From positions 1-11,332 of the forward strand of contig JASFIT010000108.1 of assembly GCA_050122535.1 (NCBI GenBank): a DNA stretch of 11,332 nt. Reading direction: 5' to 3'. The notes beneath the pieces were generated by a model. That model ran no database searches. It saw only the letters and a list, made by a program, of their open reading frames with translations, and was not told where the DNA came from. Numbering within the stretch: the first letter of the stretch is position 1; each line of letters opens with the position of its first letter. The position numbers were made by a program, and so were the translations under genes. This DNA comes from JASFEQ01 sp050122535. Its GTDB lineage: Bacteria; Desulfobacterota; DSM-4660; Desulfatiglandales; HGW-15. Positions 6,664 to 11,332 of the stretch are shown here, piece after piece.

Positions 6664-6709
6664 AAAATTGCTTTCATCTCATTTGAGCCTGTTTCGCAGT
6701 TCCCCCTTG

Positions 6710-6835
6710 GTCATTGCGAGCCCTTCGAGTACCTCAGGGTAAACTCCCCTTCTGGAGCGTGGCAATCTCTTTGTTTTCCATGTCTTATGAGATTGCTTCG
6801 GTCCTCCCGCCTCCGCGGGAGTCCCTCGCAATGAC
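6710..6835. repeat. Inverted-repeat element with GTCATTGCGAG ends
   Basis: Perfect 11-base ends, GTCATTGCGAG (6710-6720) and CTCGCAATGAC (6825-6835), bound a 126-base element. An inner pair GCAATCTC (6762-6769)/GAGATTGC (6789-6796) and a CCCGC-CTCC-GCGGG stem (6807-6820) lie inside. This architecture matches a widespread non-coding intergenic palindromic repeat of anaerobic bacteria (general knowledge, not searched). It occupies the gap between flavoprotein and ferredoxin genes, separating the AOR operon from upstream genes. No gene is seen in 6628-6984. Confidence 0.75.
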
Positions 6836-6845
6836 ATTATGAAAC

Positions 6846-6910
6846 AGTCTCTTTCGCGGGAGTGACAATCGCTTGCGCTCCTCCAGTCATTCCTGCGCAG
6901 GCAGGAATCC
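6846..6910. repeat. Fragmentary GTCATTCC-type palindromic repeat
   Basis: Remnants such as CTTTCGCGGGAGTGACA (6851-6867) are followed by a perfect hairpin ATTCCTGC-GCAG-GCAGGAAT (6889-6908) and the ATCCAGA word that usually borders such elements. It resembles part of the block at 2859-3041. About 75 bases of unremarkable sequence separate it from the ferredoxin start; no convincing promoter is visible there. Confidence 0.6.
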
Positions 6911-6984
6911 AGAAAGCCGGTCAGTTAATGGGGCTGAATAGTCGGGAGTAAAGGTCGTTATCTTTCTATTCAAGGAGGTCTCAC

Positions 6985-7257
6985 ATGGGATTGGCCTACA
7001 AATCCGTAAAAGATAGGCGTATCGTGGCTAATGACGAAAAATGCAATGGCTGTATTATCTGTCAGTTGCGTTGTTCAGATCGTTTGGAAAAGGCCTTCAA
7101 CATTTCAAAGGCCGCAATCCGTGTGGATCGGTTTGCCAAGGGAGCAACCGATTTCTTTATCTCTTTCACCGATAAATGTGATGCATGCGGGATCTGCGCA
7201 AGGCATTGTCCTTACGATGCGTTAACCTGGTTCAAGGAAGGAAAGGAGGTGGCGTAG
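6985..7257 (+). CDS. 2[4Fe-4S] ferredoxin-like electron-transfer subunit of the AOR
   Basis: This small protein of 90 residues carries two [4Fe-4S] binding motifs: C20-x2-C23-x2-C26-x3-C30 and C65-x2-C68-x2-C71-x3-C75-P. The first lacks the usual Pro after the last Cys (Ser31), and the two motifs are about 35 residues apart, more than in clostridial ferredoxins. It is translated from a strong AAGGAGGT (6972-6979). Its stop is one base before the AOR start, and the AOR ribosome-binding site lies within its last codons, so the two are almost certainly co-translated and form a complex, as in small Fe-S subunits such as BamC or AorA of known AOR-family enzymes. It would pass low-potential electrons to or from the tungsten subunit in the cytoplasm. 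Much shorter than BamC, so exact equivalence is not claimed. Confidence 0.9.
   Translation: MGLAYKSVKDRRIVANDEKCNGCIICQLRCSDRLEKAFNISKAAIRVDRFAKGATDFFISFTDKCDACGICARHCPYDALTWFKEGKEVA
7243..7250 (+). promoter_or_regulatory. Shine-Dalgarno of the AOR gene inside the ferredoxin gene
   Basis: AAGGAGGT sits within the last codons of the ferredoxin gene, 8 bases before the AOR ATG. It indicates translational coupling of the two subunits. Confidence 0.8.
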
Positions 7258-7258
7258 G

Positions 7259-9163
7259 ATGAGTTTTCACGGATATGCCGGCAGAATTCTCTATGTGGAC
7301 CTAAGCTCAAAAAAGATAAAAAAAGAGAAACTCGGTGAAGAATTGATAAGAAACTACCTGGGCAACCTAGGCACTAACACCAAACTGGCCTATGACTTAA
7401 TCAAGCCGGGGACGGATCCTCTGTCATCAGAAAACCGCATTATCTTAGGCACTGGACCACTGGGGGGTACTGTGGCCCCAGCGTGCAGTCGCTCCAACGC
7501 GAACTACAAGTCCCCTTTGACCCATCTCTTTGGTTCCGCCAACTCGGGAGATTCCGTAGGCCTCATGTTGAAGTTTGCAGGATACGACCATTTGGTCATC
7601 AGTGGTAAAGCCCAGGGACCTGTCTATTTAAAAATCGATGATGACAACGTGGAGATTTTGGATGCAACTCACCTTTGGGGAAAGGATGTCTTTGAGACCA
7701 CGGATTCGCTCTGGGCGGAGTTGAAGGACTACTGGATCAATTGTATTGGCCCTGCCGGAGAAAACCTGGTGAACTTTGCCGCCTCGGTGACCAACAAGCA
7801 TTCCCTTTACGGTCGGACAGGGATTGGCGCAGTCATGGGGTCCAAGAACCTCAAGGCGATTGCTGCCAGGGGTACGAAAGCAATAACCGTCGCAGATCGA
7901 AAAAGGTTTATGAAGATCGTTGAAGGCCTGTTAGAAAAAATCAAGACCAGTCCGGCCACAGAACTCTGGAGGGAATTTGGCTTCGTGGTCGCCTTCCCCG
8001 CCTACGGCGGTACGGGGCTGTTTGAACGATGCAATTACGCTGAAGGGTTTGCTGATCTGGCAAAGGCATTCAGCAAGGAAGAGTATAGAAGTCATGTGGT
8101 CAAAAGGGCCTATGCTTGTCCCGGCTGTCCTGTCGGATGTAAACAGGTGGTAGAAATAAAGGATGGAAAGTATGCAGGATTGAATTACAGAGTGGCAGCC
8201 CTGGGCTCACAAGTGGGCTACCATAACCAGGCCGGGGTTGAGGATTGGGATGAAGTGGTCAAGTGCGTGGAGTTGGAAAACAAGTATGGTTTAGACAGTA
8301 CAAGTCTGGGAAGCACAGTGGGATTTGCCGTTGAGCTCTATAAGAGGGGAATAATGACTAAAAAAGATACCGATGGCATGGAGCTCGACTGGGGGGGTGA
8401 GACGACACGAGCACTCATCGAGAAGATCGTGCGCCGGGAGGGCATCGGGGATATCCTTGCGGATGGGGTCAAGGCGGCGGCAGAGAAATTTGGTCCGGAA
8501 GCTCACCAATATGCGGGCCATCTCAAGGGACTTGAGATAACGCTGGGTGTCAGGGGGAGGCTCTCCACAGAGAACTTTGGAGAGTTCACCAACCCACGCG
8601 GAGGTCACCTGGAAAGGTCCCCTTCTCTGACGTTTGTGCCAAGAAAACCGAAGGTCTTTCCCCCGTTTTCGGCTGGAATTGGTGTCCCTAAAGATAGGTT
8701 AGAGATAGTCTGCGATGGCCCGGAAGGATTTAATGTTTCGAGACTCACCAAATGGGTGGAAGACTATAATACTGTGCTGGCCAGCATGGGGATGTGCCAT
8801 CGCACGCCTGTGACACAACATTTCAATCTGCAGATCATCACAGATCTTTTCAGGGCCGCAACCGGCATTGATATGAGTCCGGACGAACTGCGGGAGGCTG
8901 GGGAACGCATATGGAACCTTGAGCGGGCCTTTAATGAACGGGAGGGAGCGGCCAGAAAAGAGGATATGCCCCCCTGGAGAGTGCTCAATGAGCCCATCAA
9001 GATTGGAGATAAAGAGTTTCCGGGGATCGGCGAAGAGGGCGCCAATAAGCTCCTGGATGAATACTACGAAGAGAGGGGATGGAATATCAAAGAGGGGAGG
9101 CTGAGCAGGGAAAAATTGGAGGAACTGGGTTTGGCAGATGTGGCCTCCGATTTAGGGTATTAA
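7259..9163 (+). CDS. Aldehyde:ferredoxin oxidoreductase family tungstoenzyme (divergent active site)
   Basis: This full-length 634-residue AOR-family protein should bind a tungsten bis-pyranopterin and one [4Fe-4S] cluster. N-terminal landmarks match Pyrococcus AOR: GYAGRILYVDLS, GTGPLGGT, KSPLTHLFGSANSG, LKFAGYD and GRTGIGAVMGSKNLKAIA. The cluster cysteines are C287-x2-C290-x3-C294 and C513 (SMGMC). Against the Pyrococcus enzyme as I remember it, the GPEYE motif reads GLNYR (Arg311 in place of the active-site Glu), DPRG reads GVRG, and RGGCH reads RGGHL (447-451), so the active-site His is shifted or lost. The chemistry may therefore not be aldehyde oxidation. The family includes BamB, the class II benzoyl-CoA reductase, and the acyl-CoA enzymes downstream make a CoA-ester substrate plausible. 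Co-translated with the ferredoxin upstream. Family certain, substrate unknown. Confidence 0.93.
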   Translation: MSFHGYAGRILYVDLSSKKIKKEKLGEELIRNYLGNLGTNTKLAYDLIKPGTDPLSSENRIILGTGPLGGTVAPACSRSNANYKSPLTHLFGSANSGDSVGLMLKFAGYDHLVISGKAQGPVYLKIDDDNVEILDATHLWGKDVFETTDSLWAELKDYWINCIGPAGENLVNFAASVTNKHSLYGRTGIGAVMGSKNLKAIAARGTKAITVADRKRFMKIVEGLLEKIKTSPATELWREFGFVVAFPAYGGTGLFERCNYAEGFADLAKAFSKEEYRSHVVKRAYACPGCPVGCKQVVEIKDGKYAGLNYRVAALGSQVGYHNQAGVEDWDEVVKCVELENKYGLDSTSLGSTVGFAVELYKRGIMTKKDTDGMELDWGGETTRALIEKIVRREGIGDILADGVKAAAEKFGPEAHQYAGHLKGLEITLGVRGRLSTENFGEFTNPRGGHLERSPSLTFVPRKPKVFPPFSAGIGVPKDRLEIVCDGPEGFNVSRLTKWVEDYNTVLASMGMCHRTPVTQHFNLQIITDLFRAATGIDMSPDELREAGERIWNLERAFNEREGAARKEDMPPWRVLNEPIKIGDKEFPGIGEEGANKLLDEYYEERGWNIKEGRLSREKLEELGLADVASDLGY

Positions 9164-9220
9164 AGATTTCTACGGGGCGATATCTCTAATGTGTCCAGGT
9201 GAAAAAATTAATAAAGAAGG

Positions 9221-9225
9221 GGAGG
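9221..9225 (+). promoter_or_regulatory. Shine-Dalgarno fixing the acyl-CoA dehydrogenase start
   Basis: GGAGG lies 9 bases before ATG 9235. An in-frame GTG at 9199 would put this site inside the gene and add a 12-residue Lys/Arg-rich extension foreign to the family, so ATG 9235 is chosen. Confidence 0.7.
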
Positions 9226-9234
9226 GTTAGAAGG

Positions 9235-10383
9235 ATGATTGGCTTTGAACTCACAGAGGAACAGAGGCAGATGCAGGATATGGCCAGGAAATTTGCTCAA
9301 AAGGAAATCAAGCCTTTGGCGCCTGAAATTGATAAAGATCCTGCACATCCATTTCCAAGGGAACTCATGAATAAGATGGCTCAAAATGGTTTTTTCGATA
9401 TGTTTATTCCAAGAGAATATGGAGGGATCGGTGCAGACTATTTGACAATGGCCATTGTGTCTGAGGAGCTCGCCGTAGGCGATGCCGGCGTAACTGTCAG
9501 TCTATTAGAAACTATTCCAGTGGCTCAGCCCATTGTTGATTTTGGCACAGAGGAACAGAAAAAAAGATTTCTCCCCATTCTTGCGGATAAGGAGGAGGCC
9601 AAACTCTGTGCCCTGGCTGTGACGGAACCGGAACATGGATCAGATATCGCCACCTTAGATACAACGGCCGTGTTTGACGGAGATTTCTACGTCCTTAACG
9701 GAGCCAAACGCTTCATTACCAATGCCGGCGTTTCATATCTCTACCTGCTGTTTGCCATGACTGACAAAGCTAAGGGGGCCAAAGGACAGAGTGCTTTTAT
9801 AATAACCGATGATACGCCAGGCCTTTCTATAGGGAAGGTGGAAGACAAAATGGGACACAGGACATGCCAGAATGCGGAAGTCATTTTGGAGGATGCTCGT
9901 GTTCCAAAGGAGAACTTGCTAGGGAAGGAAGGAGATGGGTTTAAAATGATGATGAGGGCCTTTGATCAAACCCGCCCCGTATACAGTAGCGCGGTCGCTG
10001 TCGGACTTGCTCGAGCTGCCTATGAATATGCCCTGGAATATTCGAAAGAGAGGCAACAGTTTGGCAAACCCATTTTCGCTCAGCAAGCCATTAGCTTTAA
10101 GCTAGCTGAGATGGCCACCTTAATTGAGGCCTCCCGCCTTTTGGTTTGGAGGGCGTGTTGGGCTTTGGATCAAGGGGTGTCTTCAACACAGCCTGTCTCC
10201 ATGTCTAAATTTCTATCTGCTGAGATGGTGATGAAGGTAACGACCGAGGCCGTTCAGGTTTTAGGGGGTTACGGCTATATGAGGGACTATCCCGTAGAAA
10301 AGTATATGCGGGATGCCAAGATTTTCCAGATATTCTTAGGTACAGGCGAAATTCAAAAGATGCTTATTTCAAGGACGCTGTAA
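9235..10383 (+). CDS. Acyl-CoA dehydrogenase lacking the usual catalytic Glu (possible cyclic acyl-CoA dehydrogenase)
   Basis: This 382-residue protein is of typical ACAD length with all three domains. FAD and family motifs are present: AVTEPEHGSD (128-137), FITN (160-163), RQQFGKP (273-279), QVLGGYGY (341-348) and MRDAKI (358-363). The catalytic base is missing: where MCAD-type enzymes read YEGT, this protein reads FLGT (Leu368). The alternative Glu site of isovaleryl-CoA and long-chain dehydrogenases is Thr246 (FDQTRPV). Glu92 (SLLETIP) is an acidic residue near where Asp91 acts as base in cyclohex-1-ene-1-carboxyl-CoA dehydrogenase, which also lost the usual Glu. A role on a cyclic CoA ester, perhaps 1,4-elimination, is thus inferred. 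It is third in a run with ferredoxin, AOR and hydratase genes, 71 bases after AOR. Electrons would go to ETF, not encoded here. Confidence 0.92.
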   Translation: MIGFELTEEQRQMQDMARKFAQKEIKPLAPEIDKDPAHPFPRELMNKMAQNGFFDMFIPREYGGIGADYLTMAIVSEELAVGDAGVTVSLLETIPVAQPIVDFGTEEQKKRFLPILADKEEAKLCALAVTEPEHGSDIATLDTTAVFDGDFYVLNGAKRFITNAGVSYLYLLFAMTDKAKGAKGQSAFIITDDTPGLSIGKVEDKMGHRTCQNAEVILEDARVPKENLLGKEGDGFKMMMRAFDQTRPVYSSAVAVGLARAAYEYALEYSKERQQFGKPIFAQQAISFKLAEMATLIEASRLLVWRACWALDQGVSSTQPVSMSKFLSAEMVMKVTTEAVQVLGGYGYMRDYPVEKYMRDAKIFQIFLGTGEIQKMLISRTL

Positions 10384-10442
10384 GCACGCAGGTGCAGGGT
10401 TCAAGCAATTACCACCGGGACCTTGCTTGGCCCCTCAAAGAT

Positions 10443-10447
10443 GGGAG
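10443..10447 (+). promoter_or_regulatory. Shine-Dalgarno fixing the hydratase start
   Basis: GGGAG lies 5 bases before ATG 10453. An in-frame ATG at 10441 and a TTG at 10423 have no comparable site, so 10453 is chosen. Confidence 0.65.
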
Positions 10448-10452
10448 ACATT

Positions 10453-11229
10453 ATGGATTCAGGTTTTCTTCGAATTGAAAGGTCCTTTGAGAACAGGGTG
10501 GCTAGTCTGGTCATTGATCGCCAGGAAAAGATGAATTCCATGACAGTCGACATGCGCAAAGAACTCGGAAAGGCGTTCAGGGATTTTTCCCAAGATGAGG
10601 ATTTGCGAGTCGTGGTGGTCCGCGGGGCCGGGGACAAGGCCTTCAGTTCTGGGGGTGACGTTGAGGAGTTCCTCAAACTGGAGCCCCATGAGCTTGCGGC
10701 GTGGGGCGAAGAGATGACCGAGATTGAGAGATGTCCCAAACCGGTTATCGCAGCGATCGACGGGTACTGCCTTGGCGCTGGGATGGAACTGGCCTTGAGT
10801 TGCGACATCCGCATAGGAACAGACCGGTCTCTCCTAGGCATGCCAGAAGTCAGTCTTGGCATGATTCCTGGAAGCGGTGGATCTCAGCGAGTACTCAGAA
10901 TCCTGGGGATGGGCCGAAGCAAATTCCTTTTGATGACCGCACGCCGCATTGAGGCCGAAGAGGCAGAGCGCTGGGGCCTCATAAGCCTATGTGTCCCACC
11001 CGACAAACTGGAGGAAACGATTGATGATCTCCTGAACCGTCTCCTCAAGTTCCCCCCCTTATCCCTTCGTGCCATCAAGAGCGTCCTTCAACAGGGTGCT
11101 GATGCATCATTGAGTTCAGCGCTGGAACTGGAACGCAAGACCTATGCCTGGTTGAGGACAACCCATGATTATGTGGAAGGCGTCAACGCCTTCCTGGAAA
11201 AACGCTCACCCAAATTCAAAGGGAAGTAA
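10453..11229 (+). CDS. Enoyl-CoA hydratase/isomerase family protein (crotonase fold)
   Basis: This 258-residue protein has standard crotonase length. The oxyanion-hole loops are AFSSGGD (63-69) and GAGMELA (108-114), and both catalytic glutamates of syn-hydratases are present: E112 (MELA, equal to E144 of rat crotonase) and E132 (MPEV, equal to E164). The protein should therefore be an active hydratase, adding water to an unsaturated acyl-CoA. It starts 69 bases after the dehydrogenase and is the last gene of the run, so it probably hydrates that enzyme's product. If the product is a cyclic diene or monoene CoA, it would correspond functionally to dienoyl-CoA hydratases of anaerobic benzoate degradation (Dch/BamR) or BadK; a straight-chain crotonase is equally allowed by sequence. 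The 103 bases after it to the window end hold no gene or strong terminator I can support. Confidence 0.92.
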   Translation: MDSGFLRIERSFENRVASLVIDRQEKMNSMTVDMRKELGKAFRDFSQDEDLRVVVVRGAGDKAFSSGGDVEEFLKLEPHELAAWGEEMTEIERCPKPVIAAIDGYCLGAGMELALSCDIRIGTDRSLLGMPEVSLGMIPGSGGSQRVLRILGMGRSKFLLMTARRIEAEEAERWGLISLCVPPDKLEETIDDLLNRLLKFPPLSLRAIKSVLQQGADASLSSALELERKTYAWLRTTHDYVEGVNAFLEKRSPKFKGK

Positions 11230-11332
11230 TTGTACTTGAAGCGTTTCGTTTTTTGCCTTTGGCTTTTTGGGAAAAGCAGTTCTTCTGCGGGAGGTGTTGT
11301 TTTTAATCAAGCGGGCTTCTATTTCGGTTGAA

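Noticed and set aside
9199..9234. GTG start for the acyl-CoA dehydrogenase at 9199
   Set aside because: It adds a Lys/Arg-rich 12-residue extension that spans the GGAGG serving the ATG at 9235.
10401..10862. 153-codon open frame on the minus strand opposite the hydratase
   Set aside because: Ser/Arg-rich, low-complexity translation antisense to a clear crotonase-family gene; no start signal.
10453..11229. Suspected loss of a catalytic Glu in the hydratase
   Set aside because: Careful alignment with rat crotonase places both glutamates: E112 in MELA and E132 in MPEV, 20 residues apart as expected.
1..11332. CRISPR array, tRNA or rRNA genes, transposase genes
   Set aside because: I looked for regularly spaced direct repeats, cloverleaf-like sequences and transposase-like proteins and found none; the repeats present are palindromic intergenic elements.

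Overview
The window reads as accessory catabolic DNA from an anaerobic bacterium, most likely a sulfate-reducing or syntrophic member of the Desulfobacterota (former Deltaproteobacteria). This is an inference from gene content: a tungsten-type aldehyde:ferredoxin oxidoreductase (AOR) homologue with its own 2[4Fe-4S] ferredoxin, acyl-CoA beta-oxidation enzymes, an acyl-CoA ligase, Fe-S flavoprotein relatives, and gaps filled with short palindromic repeats. No rRNA or tRNA gene is visible, so the taxonomy cannot be fixed here. All nine genes are on the + strand.

Layout: an AMP-forming acyl-CoA ligase (90-1772); a gap with a dispersed repeat (copy A); a short-chain dehydrogenase/reductase (SDR) that has lost its catalytic tetrad (2051-2803); a palindromic repeat block (2821-3057); an orphan single-domain response regulator (3137-3643); a metallo-beta-lactamase-fold hydrolase (3803-4699); a gap with repeat copy B and four consecutive perfect hairpins (4715-4940); a tandemly duplicated flavodoxin-fold protein (4960-6627); a second repeat-filled gap (6635-6910); then a tight four-gene run, ferredoxin (6985-7257), AOR (7259-9163), acyl-CoA dehydrogenase (9235-10383) and enoyl-CoA hydratase (10453-11229). 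The last 103 bases hold no gene I can support.

Inferred joint role: the ligase activates a carboxylic acid, plausibly alicyclic or aromatic, to its CoA thioester. The ferredoxin/AOR pair performs low-potential redox chemistry, possibly on an acyl-CoA as in the BamBC-type benzoyl-CoA reductases. The dehydrogenase and hydratase carry out desaturation and hydration, and the flavoprotein may shuttle electrons. The most notable points are active-site departures in full-length genes. The SDR lacks Asn, Ser, Tyr and Lys together. The acyl-CoA dehydrogenase lacks the catalytic Glu at both known positions, a trait reported for cyclohex-1-ene-1-carboxyl-CoA dehydrogenases that form cyclic dienes. The AOR has lost classical active-site motifs. 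The two halves of the flavoprotein have decayed in complementary ways. Together they suggest an unusual CoA-thioester redox module whose substrate cannot be named from sequence alone.
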